This document shows, in pieces, positions 52,119 through 61,045 of a stretch of 64,000 bases of DNA. The notes beneath the pieces are model-generated. The model was not told where the DNA came from. It did no database searches and saw nothing but the letters and a program-made list of their open reading frames with translations. The translations under genes and the position numbers were made by a program. Source of the stretch: Streptomyces griseus (GTDB taxonomy: Bacteria > Bdellovibrionota > Bdellovibrionia > Bdellovibrionales > Bdellovibrionaceae); contig CALQIT020000001.1 of NCBI GenBank assembly GCA_943330705.2, positions 119,702-183,701 on the forward strand. Direction: 5' to 3'. The stretch's first letter is position 1; each line of letters begins with the position of its first letter.

Positions 52119-52937
52119 TTACTCGATTAACTTTGTGTTGGTTTGAATTTTGTAGGATTTTTTCAACGTCTCAAAATATTCGTTAAAAATATCTTTTCTT
52201 TTTTCATCAAACACAGAAGCTCGTAGTTGTCTTTTGTTGGCGTTCTCAAAAGCCCGTTTTCCTGTGACTTTAATAATATGAAATCCAAACGGAGTCTCTA
52301 TTAAACCGCGAATATCGCCGACTTTCATTGCCAGAATACTCTCATAGACCGCCGGAATGACGGTAACGCGGCTTTGCCATCCCACATCGCCGCCAGTTTG
52401 TTTACTAAGTGAATCATCCGTATAAAGACGCACGAGCTCTTCAAAAGGTCGTTTGGATTTTTTGACCTCTTCCCAGATTTCATTGGCCCTTTTTTTAGCT
52501 TCATTTCGTTGTTCGACGGTAGCTGCCTGCTTAACTTCGATCAGAATGTGCGAAAATCGAGTTTCAGGGTTCTTTTTATAGAAGGCTTCCATCTCTTTAT
52601 CGGAAACGACAATTTTTTGTACCTTTTGCCCAAGCTCTTTTTCAAGTAAAGCCTTGTATAGCTCTTGTTTCATTCGTTCTTGCACAACGGGATCAGCGTC
52701 TAACTTACGTTTTTCTGCCTCTTGTACGCCAATTTCATAGCGAATGAGATCCTCCAGCAACTGGGTTTTAGTCGGTGGATTAATTGTCTGGCCTTTGATC
52801 TCGTTGAACTTCTTGTTGAAGTCTTCAAGTGTAATTGCCTTTGTTCCAACTGTTGCCAAAGTTTCTTTTTTAGCAGGTTCAGAAAAAGCTGTGTAAGTCA
52901 TTAAAACAACACATAAAATCAGAATAGTACACTTCAT
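52119..52937 (-). CDS. Periplasmic parvulin-type peptidyl-prolyl isomerase
   Basis: The 272-residue product has a signal peptide (to about TAFS), an N-terminal helical chaperone-like part and a parvulin domain (about 130-230; RFSHILIEV, TGGDVGWQSR, GFHIIKV). It is the first of three consecutive parvulin genes. The target proteins are unknown. Confidence 0.88.
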   Translation of the reverse strand: MKCTILILCVVLMTYTAFSEPAKKETLATVGTKAITLEDFNKKFNEIKGQTINPPTKTQLLEDLIRYEIGVQEAEKRKLDADPVVQERMKQELYKALLEKELGQKVQKIVVSDKEMEAFYKKNPETRFSHILIEVKQAATVEQRNEAKKRANEIWEEVKKSKRPFEELVRLYTDDSLSKQTGGDVGWQSRVTVIPAVYESILAMKVGDIRGLIETPFGFHIIKVTGKRAFENANKRQLRASVFDEKRKDIFNEYFETLKKSYKIQTNTKLIE

Positions 52938-52985
52938 GATTCCATCCTTGTAAGCATGCGTTCAGATGAAAGGCTAACACCTGTC

Positions 52986-53642
52986 CTAGGGCGCAGCAAT
53001 TTCTTTACTCGCTTCGGCATTGGCCTTATGCAGCGCTTCTGCCAACAAATTCGCTAAATCTGAACTTCTAGGATCCTGGTCCCTATGAATTGGGCCAAAA
53101 GGGCCACGCCAAACAATCCGAATTTTTGCGAATGGTTTTGGCAGATAGGCCTTATTCCAAGACCTAGGAAAATACCAAGCACGGTCACAGTAAACACCGG
53201 CCACAAAAATCGATCCACCGCCAGAGGAAGAAAGAACTCGACTGACCTCAAAGACCCCAGGTTTAACTTGGTGAATTGGACCTTTTGGGCCGTCGACGGC
53301 AAAACTTGAATTGAATCCTTCTTTTGAAAATCGAATTAAACCCTTTAATGCATTTACGGCTCCGCGGGTTGAGGAGCCTCGGGTCGTTTTTCCACCCATT
53401 AGATGGAACAAAGTATTCATCATTTCACCGTCTTTGCTGGTGGAAACAATGGTTGCAATTCGATAACGTCCTGCAAATTGCACCAAGGGAATTTCGTCGC
53501 CGTGCCAGTGGGCAAGGATAAATGATTTCTTCTGCCGAAGGGCCTCAAGCAGCGCTTCTGGTTCGTCCAAGTGTATTTTCCAGGTCAGAGCTAGAATTCG
53601 GTAGATCAGCCAGACAATGAATCCTTGGAATAGTCCTCGCAC
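52986..53642 (-). CDS. DUF374-family acyltransferase-like protein
   Basis: The product has 218 residues. The first 25 are a membrane-associated hydrophobic segment. The family pattern of DUF374 (lysophospholipid acyltransferase superfamily) is seen in FILAHWHGDEIPL, STSKDGEMM, TTRGSSTRGAVNAL and FAVDGPKGP. The substrate is unknown, but such proteins often act on lipid A or phospholipids. The start is GTG, three bases after the etfA stop. Confidence 0.82.
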   Translation of the reverse strand: MRGLFQGFIVWLIYRILALTWKIHLDEPEALLEALRQKKSFILAHWHGDEIPLVQFAGRYRIATIVSTSKDGEMMNTLFHLMGGKTTRGSSTRGAVNALKGLIRFSKEGFNSSFAVDGPKGPIHQVKPGVFEVSRVLSSSGGGSIFVAGVYCDRAWYFPRSWNKAYLPKPFAKIRIVWRGPFGPIHRDQDPRSSDLANLLAEALHKANAEASKEIAAP

Positions 53643-53645
53643 AGC

Positions 53646-54608
53646 TTACTGCAATACCTTTTTAAACTCGGCCGTTAATTTCGGTAAAACTTCGGCAAAA
53701 TCACCGACGATTCCATAAGTGGCCTTTTGGAAAATCGGTGCATTGGCATCACTATTTATTGCAACAATAACTTTACTGCCGCTCATTCCTGCTAAATGTT
53801 GAATCGCGCCCGAAATGCCAACTGCAATATAAAGTTTAGGGGCAACTGTTTTTCCTGTTTGGCCAACCTGCATTTCATGGGGAACCCAGCCTAAATCGAC
53901 AACAGCACGGGAGGCCCCCACGGTGGCACCAAGAACATCAGCAAGCTCGTTTAAATATTTAAAATTTACTGCATCCTTCAAGCCGCGGCCGCCAGAAACA
54001 ATAATAGCAGCTTCGGTTAAGTCTAGTTTTTCTGAGGTTCCTTTAACGACTTCTTGGATCAAGGTTTTAAGATCAGATTTTTCATAGACCACATCGGTTG
54101 ATTTCGGCGCGGGTCCGGCGGATTCTTCAACCGGCAGCTGATTGGCGCGCATAAGGACAATTTTTATTGGAGAATTATCAAAACTGAGCTTGGCAAAAAC
54201 CTTAGCTGCATAAATAGGTCGCTTAACTTCGACGTTGTCGCCCTCAAATTTGATATCCGTACAATCACTTATAATTCCAGCATCAAGCCGAGCCGCCACA
54301 CGCGGAAAAAGATCACGTCCAAGACTGCTTGCTGAAGCTAAAACAATCGTGGCCTGCGAGTTCTTAATCAAATCACAAAGCGCACCTGAAAAAAGCTCTG
54401 GATTGTATTTATCAAAAGCGGCCGACTTAAAGAAGTGGACCTCTTGCGCACCATATTTGGCGAGCTCCGCAGAAATATCCCCTGCTTTCGAGCCAAAAGC
54501 CGCGACAACTACCAAGTGGCCTGACTTTTTTGCGGCAGTTAAAAGCTCGGCAGCGCTTCTTTTTAAGCGGCCGTTAACATTTTCAGCAACAACAAGAATT
54601 TTACCCAT
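53646..54608 (-). CDS. etfA: Electron transfer flavoprotein alpha subunit
   Basis: EtfA (320 residues) binds FAD and passes electrons from acyl-CoA and similar dehydrogenases to the quinone pool. The FAD-binding C-terminal domain shows IVSGGRGL, GASRAVVDLGWVPHEMQVGQTG and VAVGISGAIQHLAGM. It lies 14 bases after etfB. Confidence 0.94.
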   Translation of the reverse strand: MGKILVVAENVNGRLKRSAAELLTAAKKSGHLVVVAAFGSKAGDISAELAKYGAQEVHFFKSAAFDKYNPELFSGALCDLIKNSQATIVLASASSLGRDLFPRVAARLDAGIISDCTDIKFEGDNVEVKRPIYAAKVFAKLSFDNSPIKIVLMRANQLPVEESAGPAPKSTDVVYEKSDLKTLIQEVVKGTSEKLDLTEAAIIVSGGRGLKDAVNFKYLNELADVLGATVGASRAVVDLGWVPHEMQVGQTGKTVAPKLYIAVGISGAIQHLAGMSGSKVIVAINSDANAPIFQKATYGIVGDFAEVLPKLTAEFKKVLQ

Positions 54609-54622
54609 ATATTTATTTACCC

Positions 54623-55396
54623 CTACAAGACTTTAGCTTCGTCACGCAAAGCCGTCACAAGATTGGAAATTTGTTGCGAAAGCTCGCCACTCATAAGCTT
54701 CACAGGAGGCTTATCAGGCGGAAGCTCAAGACTCAGTGTCTTAATTTTAGCGGCGCTAGAAATTCCTAACGAAGCGAATTCGACTATTTTAAGCACTTTC
54801 TTTTTTGCTTTCATAATTCCTGGTAGGCTAGCATATCGAGGCTTGTTCAGGCCCTTATTTGCTCCGATCAGGGCAGGCTTTTGCATTTGCACGATTTCAC
54901 AGGCGCCGCCTTCGACTTCTCTTTCGCAAATTACGGATTCTGGTTTGTTGGTTAGTTTACTTACAACCGTTGTGTGCGGAATTGCCAATAGTTCTGCCAC
55001 CATTTGTCCCACCGAGGCGGCATTATCATCAATTGCAAGCTTTCCGGTAAAAATAAGATCTGCTCCGCCCTCTGCTTTGATAACCTGGGCAAGGGCTTTT
55101 GCGGTGGTAAGGGGGTCTAGGTTTTCCGGCGAATCGATAATAATTCCTTCATCGCAACCCATTGCTAGACCGGTTATCAGGACCTCGCTGGCTCGCTTTT
55201 TCGGACCCGAAGTAACAAGCCAGACTTGAGCGCCTGGATTAGCGTCTCTTTGTTTAATGGCCTCCTCAACCGCATATTCATCGTAAGGATTCATGATCCA
55301 CTTAACAGAAGAGGTGTCGATTGAGATGTTATCAGCAGCGATTTTGATCTTCGTTTCAGTATCAGGAACCTGTTTTACACAGACGAAAATTTTCAT
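54623..55396 (-). CDS. etfB: Electron transfer flavoprotein beta subunit
   Basis: EtfB (257 residues) begins MKIFVCVKQVPDTE, the family start. The signature AIDDNAASVGQM and the LEVEGG-like REVEGG are present. It lacks FAD and binds AMP in known homologues. ATG 55396 has TGGAG upstream; a TTG six codons earlier overlaps that site. It is first of the etfB-etfA-DUF374 operon. Confidence 0.93.
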   Translation of the reverse strand: MKIFVCVKQVPDTETKIKIAADNISIDTSSVKWIMNPYDEYAVEEAIKQRDANPGAQVWLVTSGPKKRASEVLITGLAMGCDEGIIIDSPENLDPLTTAKALAQVIKAEGGADLIFTGKLAIDDNAASVGQMVAELLAIPHTTVVSKLTNKPESVICEREVEGGACEIVQMQKPALIGANKGLNKPRYASLPGIMKAKKKVLKIVEFASLGISSAAKIKTLSLELPPDKPPVKLMSGELSQQISNLVTALRDEAKVL

Positions 55397-55464
55397 TATT
55401 AACACTCCATTCAAGCCTATGTAATATCAGACAAAAGAGCCACTCAGGCAAAAGAAAATCTTGT

Positions 55465-55503
55465 CTAGACTAACGTGACGCTTCAGCTAGACCCAACCTA
55501 GAC
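55465..55503. repeat. Phased CTAGAC repeats between etfB and sdhC
   Basis: CTAGAC occurs at 55465-55470, 55487-55492 and 55498-55503. The spacings of 22 and 11 bases equal two and one DNA turns. The first copy is part of the palindrome GTCTAGAC. Position in the divergent promoter region suggests an operator; the regulator is unknown. Confidence 0.4.
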
Positions 55504-55559
55504 AGTTAAAGAACGGTGGATCACAATAACCGAAGCAGTAAATTTTCAGAGGAGCAGTT

Positions 55560-56231
55560 ATGGCTACAGCAACCGCCACCCGTCCATTCGCCTTAACAAG
55601 TATTGGCAAAAAATATATTATGGGAATTACGGGTCTCATTTGGGCTGGATTTGTTTTTGCTCACATGGCTGGGAACTTGCTCATTTTTGTCGGTCAAGAG
55701 GCCTACAACAACTATGGACATGGACTAACTAGTGGCTATTCCATCTATTTAATTGAAACCATACTTGTTGCGGCACTGTTAGCTCACATTTTTTGTGCAA
55801 TTTCACTGACTATTGAAAATCGCGCGGCTCGCGGCGGCAAACGATACGCAGTGACGCCAAATGGGGAAAAGGGTTCTAGTTTAGCTTCCCGGACGATGGC
55901 TTTTCAGGGATCCATTGTACTTTTCTTTATAGTTTCACACTTAATTACCTTTAAATTCGGAACATTTTATCAAGTTGGAAACACAGACGTCAGAGACCTT
56001 TATAAACTGATGGTAGAGATCTTTAAGCAACCAGGATACGTCGCTTGGTATGTTGTTAGTCTTTTGCTGTTGGGCGCTCATTTAAGCCACGGAGTTAGCT
56101 CTATCTTTCAATCCTTCGGATTTCCACTCGAAAAATATGCGGGCCTAATTAAAAAAGTAGGATGGATTTATGCCGGTGTAGTTATTTCTGGTTTTTTATC
56201 TCAGCCGATTTACATCTTTATTAACAACTAG
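55560..56231 (+). CDS. sdhC: Succinate dehydrogenase/fumarate reductase cytochrome b subunit (type B)
   Basis: This 223-residue five-helix membrane protein is the single di-heme anchor of type B succinate:quinone oxidoreductases. His residues for heme lie in the helix regions ([26 protein letters not shown]). GAGGAG precedes the ATG. It is the first gene of sdhCAB; no sdhD exists, as expected for type B. Confidence 0.92.
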   Translation: MATATATRPFALTSIGKKYIMGITGLIWAGFVFAHMAGNLLIFVGQEAYNNYGHGLTSGYSIYLIETILVAALLAHIFCAISLTIENRAARGGKRYAVTPNGEKGSSLASRTMAFQGSIVLFFIVSHLITFKFGTFYQVGNTDVRDLYKLMVEIFKQPGYVAWYVVSLLLLGAHLSHGVSSIFQSFGFPLEKYAGLIKKVGWIYAGVVISGFLSQPIYIFINN

Positions 56232-56242
56232 GGAAAACAAAA

Positions 56243-58162
56243 ATGTCGATAATTCTTGATGCAAAAATTCCAAGCGGTGCAATGGAAGACAAATGGGAAA
56301 ATTTTAAATTCAACATGAAACTGGTTAATCCGGCAAACAAGCGAAAGCATACGATTATCGTTGTTGGAACTGGGTTGGCCGGAGCCAGTGCTGCCGCTTC
56401 GTTTGGCGAACTTGGTTATCATGTCAAATCATTCTGTGTGCATGAAAGCCCCCGTCGGGCACACTCGGTGGCAGCTCAAGGTGGAATAAACGGCGCGAAG
56501 AACTACAAAAACGATGGCGATAGCGTACACCGTCTGTTTTACGATACTGTTAAGGGCGGGGACTTTCGGGCTCGGGAAGCAAATGTTCATCGACTAGCAG
56601 AAATCTCGAAATCAATTATTGATCATGCAGTTGCCATCGGAGTTCCCCTAGCTAGGGAATACGGCGGACTTCTTTCAAATCGTTCATTTGGCGGCGCCCA
56701 GGTTTCACGAACTTTCTATGCTCGAGGACAAACGGGGCAACAACTTTTACTGGGCTCTTACTCGGCAATGATGCGACAAGTGGATAGAAAACAAGTGGAC
56801 CTCTACCAGCACCGGGAAATGTTGGACTTAGTAGTTGTTGATGGAAAGGCACGAGGAATTATCGTTAGAAACTTAAGAACCGGTGCTATCGAGTCCCACG
56901 AGGCCGATGCTGTTGTTCTGGCCACCGGCGGATATTCAAATGTCTTCTTTTTGTCGACCAATGCAATGGCATGTGCTGTAACGGCCTCTTGGCGGGCTCA
57001 TAAAAAGGGGGCGCTTTTTGCCAATCCTTGTTTTACGCAAATTCATCCGACCTGTATTCCTGTTGCCGGTGACATTCAATCCAAACTGACTTTGATGTCA
57101 GAGTCCCTACGTAATGACGGCAGAGTTTGGGTTCCAAAAGTTGCTGGTGACAAACGAAGCCCTGCACAAATTCCGGATGATGAACGTGATTACTATCTGG
57201 AACGAGTCTATCCAAGTTTTGGAAACTTAGCCCCAAGGGATGTTGCTTCCCGACAAGCAAAGTACCGAGTCGACGAGGGACGCGGGGTCGGGCCTTCAGG
57301 TTTGGCCGTCTATTTAGACTTTAGAGACGCCATCGCCAGACTTGGAAAACATGCGATCGCTGAAAAATATGGAAATCTATTTGAAATGTACGAAAAAATA
57401 ACCGGAGAAAATCCCTATAAAACCCCAATGCGGATCTATCCAGCCCCGCACTATACCATGGGGGGGTTGTGGGTTGACTATAATTTAATGGGAACAATTC
57501 CTGGACTATTTATCGCCGGTGAAGCAAATTTTTCTGACCATGGGGCAAATCGATTGGGGGCATCTGCATTAATGCAAGGCTTAGCTGACGGATTTTTCGT
57601 TCTTCCTCATACCGTCGGAAACTATATAGCGAATACAAAAATTGATAAACTTTTAACGACTCACGATGCATTTAAATTCGCAGAAAGTAGCAGTCAGCAA
57701 CAGATTGAAAAATTGATGGGAATTAAGGGCAACAGAACCGTCGACAGCTTCCATAAAGAGCTGGGTCGAATTATGTGGGAATACTGTGGGATGTCGAGAA
57801 ATGAAAAAGGCTTAAAGCATGCTCTGGAAGAAATTCCAAAACTGCGAAATGAGTTCTGGCAAAATGTCAGAATCCCTGGTGAGGCCAATTTTGTAAATAC
57901 AGAATTAGAAAAAGCCGGCCGGGTTGCTGATTTTATCGAGCTTGGCGAGCTTATGTGCCTAGATGCCCTCGAGCGCAAAGAGTCCTGTGGCGGTCATTTC
58001 CGAGACGAATATCAGACTTCAGACAACGAGGCCCTGCGTGATGATGAAAAGTTTTGTCATGTAGCTGCGTGGGAATTTAAAGGGGTTGGGAAGCCTCCGA
58101 CTTTACATAAAGAACCATTGAAATTTGAAGAAGTTAAATTAGCAACTCGATCCTACAAATAA
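56243..58162 (+). CDS. sdhA: Succinate dehydrogenase flavoprotein subunit
   Basis: SdhA (639 residues) carries the covalently bound FAD. The dinucleotide fold is [16 protein letters not shown]; the FAD-His region is [15 protein letters not shown]. The active-site segment ([30 protein letters not shown]) is intact. It belongs to the longer type B flavoproteins (about 640 residues). It follows sdhC after 11 bases. Confidence 0.95.
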   Translation: MSIILDAKIPSGAMEDKWENFKFNMKLVNPANKRKHTIIVVGTGLAGASAAASFGELGYHVKSFCVHESPRRAHSVAAQGGINGAKNYKNDGDSVHRLFYDTVKGGDFRAREANVHRLAEISKSIIDHAVAIGVPLAREYGGLLSNRSFGGAQVSRTFYARGQTGQQLLLGSYSAMMRQVDRKQVDLYQHREMLDLVVVDGKARGIIVRNLRTGAIESHEADAVVLATGGYSNVFFLSTNAMACAVTASWRAHKKGALFANPCFTQIHPTCIPVAGDIQSKLTLMSESLRNDGRVWVPKVAGDKRSPAQIPDDERDYYLERVYPSFGNLAPRDVASRQAKYRVDEGRGVGPSGLAVYLDFRDAIARLGKHAIAEKYGNLFEMYEKITGENPYKTPMRIYPAPHYTMGGLWVDYNLMGTIPGLFIAGEANFSDHGANRLGASALMQGLADGFFVLPHTVGNYIANTKIDKLLTTHDAFKFAESSSQQQIEKLMGIKGNRTVDSFHKELGRIMWEYCGMSRNEKGLKHALEEIPKLRNEFWQNVRIPGEANFVNTELEKAGRVADFIELGELMCLDALERKESCGGHFRDEYQTSDNEALRDDEKFCHVAAWEFKGVGKPPTLHKEPLKFEEVKLATRSYK

Positions 58163-58173
58163 TCGGAGCATCT

Positions 58174-58968
58174 ATGAGCGGCACAAATGCAAAAAATATG
58201 AATTTAAAATTGAAAGTCTGGCGCCAAAAAAATCCAGCAGATTCTGGGCAATTTATTGATTATGATGCCCCTGGAATTTCGTCCGATTCTTCATTTTTGG
58301 AAATGCTTGATGTGGTCAATGAAAGGCTTATCCAAAAAGGCGAAACACCGATTGTATTCGATCACGATTGCCGGGAAGGAATCTGTGGCTCTTGCGGTTT
58401 TATGATTAACGGAAATGCACATGGGCCAATGAAAAACACGACGGTTTGCCAGCTACACATGCGAAACTTTGAAGACAACGAAACAATTACTATCGAACCC
58501 TTTCGCGCCAAAGCTTTTCCAGGCGTGACTGATTTAATGGTGGATCGGTCTTCTTTTGATCGAATTATCACATCGGGTGGCTACATTTCTGTCGATACCG
58601 GCAACGCCCAGGACGCAAACAACATTTTAATCGCAAAACCTGACGCAGATGCAGCGTTTGAGTCGGCAACCTGTATTGGCTGCGGTGCGTGTGTCGCTTC
58701 ATGTAAAAACGCCTCGGCAATGCTTTTTACTTCTGCAAAAGTTTCGCATCTTGCGCTTCTGCCGCAAGGGAAAGTAGAAAGAATGGAGCGAGTCGAAAGA
58801 ATGGTAACCCAAATGGATGCAGAAGGCTTTGGCGCTTGCACAAGCACCGGAACATGCTCGGCTTCTTGTCCAAAAGGAATAAGTCTTTCGAATATTGCTC
58901 GATTAAATCGCGAGCTTCTATTTTCTTCTGTTGCAAAAAAAGAAGCGTCGGCCGCTGAAGGAATATAA
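58174..58968 (+). CDS. sdhB: Succinate dehydrogenase iron-sulfur subunit
   Basis: SdhB (264 residues) holds three iron-sulfur clusters. The plant-type [2Fe-2S] Cys motif is [19 protein letters not shown] with a later Cys. The second domain has [15 protein letters not shown] and [14 protein letters not shown]. The stop shares one base with the next ATG. Confidence 0.95.
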   Translation: MSGTNAKNMNLKLKVWRQKNPADSGQFIDYDAPGISSDSSFLEMLDVVNERLIQKGETPIVFDHDCREGICGSCGFMINGNAHGPMKNTTVCQLHMRNFEDNETITIEPFRAKAFPGVTDLMVDRSSFDRIITSGGYISVDTGNAQDANNILIAKPDADAAFESATCIGCGACVASCKNASAMLFTSAKVSHLALLPQGKVERMERVERMVTQMDAEGFGACTSTGTCSASCPKGISLSNIARLNRELLFSSVAKKEASAAEGI

Positions 58969-59441
58969 TGTTGGATAAAAATGATTTTATGAAGCGAGCG
59001 ATTGAACTTTCATTGATTAATGTAGCAAGTGGCAATGGCGGCCCATTTGGTGCGGTCATCGTGCAAGATGGAAAAATTGTTGGTGAAGGTTGGAATCAAG
59101 TTACTGCCTGCAATGATCCAACAGCACACGCCGAAGTCGAAGCCATTCGTAACGCGTGTAAATATATTTCTAACTTCGATCTTTCGGGTGCTGAGATTTA
59201 CACCAGTTGTGAGCCCTGCCCGATGTGTTTGGCTGCAATCTATTGGGCAAGGATTTCAAAAATATATTTTGCCAATACAAAAAAGGACGCAGCCCAAATA
59301 GCTTTCGATGATGATTTCATCTATAGCGAAATACCCAAAAAAAATGACGAAAGAAAAATCCCAATGGAGCAAATTATGCGCCTTGAGGCACAAAAAGCAT
59401 TTTCAGCGTGGCAAGCTAAAGAAGATAAAATTAAGTATTAA
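58968..59441 (+). CDS. guaD: Guanine-deaminase-like nucleoside/base deaminase
   Basis: This 157-residue protein is of the cytidine deaminase-like zinc family. The catalytic motif is TAHAEVEAI (His54, Glu56) with PCPMC (Cys84, Cys87). The close pattern CEPCPMCLAAIYWAR and the end segment with DDDFIYSEI match Bacillus-type GuaD, which converts guanine to xanthine. A TadA-like or other base deaminase is less likely. It is translated with sdhB (shared base). Confidence 0.8.
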   Translation: MLDKNDFMKRAIELSLINVASGNGGPFGAVIVQDGKIVGEGWNQVTACNDPTAHAEVEAIRNACKYISNFDLSGAEIYTSCEPCPMCLAAIYWARISKIYFANTKKDAAQIAFDDDFIYSEIPKKNDERKIPMEQIMRLEAQKAFSAWQAKEDKIKY

Positions 59442-59579
59442 GACGCGTTCGAGAATTTTGGAAAATATCCGTAGAAACAGCAAAAACGCGTAAAAAATCT
59501 CTATTTTTAAGGGAAAACTTGGGTTTTTCCGCCGGATTGCATATGATTCCTTCAATTGGTCTTCCAGGGGGGATTCTAA

Positions 59580-60917
59580 ATGAAGTCATTAAAATTAATT
59601 TTACTTTCATTTCTATTGGTGGCGATTTCTTGTTCTGGCAAAAAAGATGGACCTGAAAAGGGTTTAGTTTCCGTAAATCTGCCAGGACCAAGTGCAAAAA
59701 ATTTACCGATTAATGATACAGTTCAAAATACCAAACCATATGTAATTTTTGTTTCGATTGACGGCTATCGCCATGACTACACAGCAAAGTATCAACCTAC
59801 CAATCTAAAACAAATTTTTGATCACGGAGTTCACGCCAAAAGTTTGAAACCAAGTTTTCCAACTTTAACCTTTCCCAATCACTACAGTTTAGTAACAGGA
59901 CTGTATCCAGAAAACCATGGGATCGTTGGAAATTTCTTTTGGGACCCTGTTCGCCAAGCGAAATATCAAATGAATAATGGACAAACTGTGAACGATGGAA
60001 GTTGGTACGGCGGAGAGCCTCTTTGGGTTGTGGCTGAAAAAAGTGGAATGCGTTCTGGCACCGTATTTTGGGTTGGATCAGAAGCTGAAATCGCTGGCTT
60101 CCGAGCCAGCTACGTATTGCCCTACGAAGACAAAGCTAGTGCCGACAAAAGAGTTTCTAAAGTTATTGAATGGCTTTCGTTGCCAGAAGGAAATCGCCCT
60201 CATTTTATAACTTTATATTTTAGTGTCGTGGATTCTGCAGGTCATAAATACGGGCCCGAGCCAACCGGCGCAGATGTGAATCAAGTTCGTGATGCAATTA
60301 ACGAAGTTGATACTTCATTGGGTAAACTGCGTGAATGGATTACTCAATCGGGATTGCCAGTGAATTTGATCGTTGTTTCTGATCACGGAATGAAGCAGCT
60401 TGATCCAAATAAAGTAGTATTTTTAGACGAGTCAATTAAAGATGAGCTTCCAGAATTTACAATTTCTGAAAGCGGATCGATGACAATGCTACATGTGAAA
60501 AATCCAAATGATCCCAAAGATCAAAAGCTAATAAATACGACCTTGGCAAAATTGAAAGGGGACAATCGCTTTACCGCCTTGAGAAAAAATCGAATTCCAC
60601 CAGACCTACATTTTTCTACAAATGATCGAATTGGTGACATTGTTATTCTTGCCGCTGCCCCTTACTATATTGTTCCCCAGCGGGTAAAATCTGCAACCTT
60701 TGTTTTAAGAAATAAGGCAACTCATGGTTGGGATAATAAGGATCTTGAAATGCATGGAATCTTTTATGCAGAAGGCCCCAGTTTTCGCAAAAATTTAGCA
60801 ATAAAGTCTTTTGAAAATGTAGATGTCTATCCTATGGTTTTAAAACTGCTTGGGCTAAACACGAAGGTCCAGATTGATGGAAACCCCGACACTCTAGCCG
60901 ATATCCTATCGAATTAG
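59580..60917 (+). CDS. Lipoprotein nucleotide pyrophosphatase/phosphodiesterase (ENPP family)
   Basis: The product has 445 residues with lipobox AISC (Cys18), so it is exported. The alkaline-phosphatase-superfamily fold shows the first metal site VSIDGYRHDY (Asp61), the nucleophile Thr97 in PTLTFPNHY, DSAGHKYGP and VVSDHGM. This pattern is that of ENPP phosphodiesterases, which cleave nucleotides or lipid head groups. The exact substrate is unknown. AGGGGGG precedes the ATG. Confidence 0.88.
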   Translation: MKSLKLILLSFLLVAISCSGKKDGPEKGLVSVNLPGPSAKNLPINDTVQNTKPYVIFVSIDGYRHDYTAKYQPTNLKQIFDHGVHAKSLKPSFPTLTFPNHYSLVTGLYPENHGIVGNFFWDPVRQAKYQMNNGQTVNDGSWYGGEPLWVVAEKSGMRSGTVFWVGSEAEIAGFRASYVLPYEDKASADKRVSKVIEWLSLPEGNRPHFITLYFSVVDSAGHKYGPEPTGADVNQVRDAINEVDTSLGKLREWITQSGLPVNLIVVSDHGMKQLDPNKVVFLDESIKDELPEFTISESGSMTMLHVKNPNDPKDQKLINTTLAKLKGDNRFTALRKNRIPPDLHFSTNDRIGDIVILAAAPYYIVPQRVKSATFVLRNKATHGWDNKDLEMHGIFYAEGPSFRKNLAIKSFENVDVYPMVLKLLGLNTKVQIDGNPDTLADILSN

Positions 60918-60969
60918 GTCCAGCTGGCCTTGAAAACCACAGGGCTATCTTTGATTCTTATTATGTACC

Positions 60970-61027
60970 CATAATTGCAATTATGCTCACATAACTGGAA
61001 TAGAGACCTCCGTCGCTATTGCAATAG
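60970..61027. promoter_or_regulatory. Paired ATTGCAAT palindromes upstream of amidohydrolase gene
   Basis: CATAATTGCAATTATG (60970-60985) is a perfect 16-base palindrome; CTATTGCAATAG (61016-61027) is a perfect 12-base one. Both share the core ATTGCAAT. Their centres are 44 bases apart, close to four DNA turns. They precede the ribosome site by a few bases. An operator role is inference. Confidence 0.45.
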
Positions 61028-61045
61028 AATTGAAGGGAGTCATGG

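Noticed and set aside
54663..55229. 188-codon frame on the plus strand opposite etfB
   Set aside because: It is a shadow of etfB on the other strand, with no family pattern or ribosome site.
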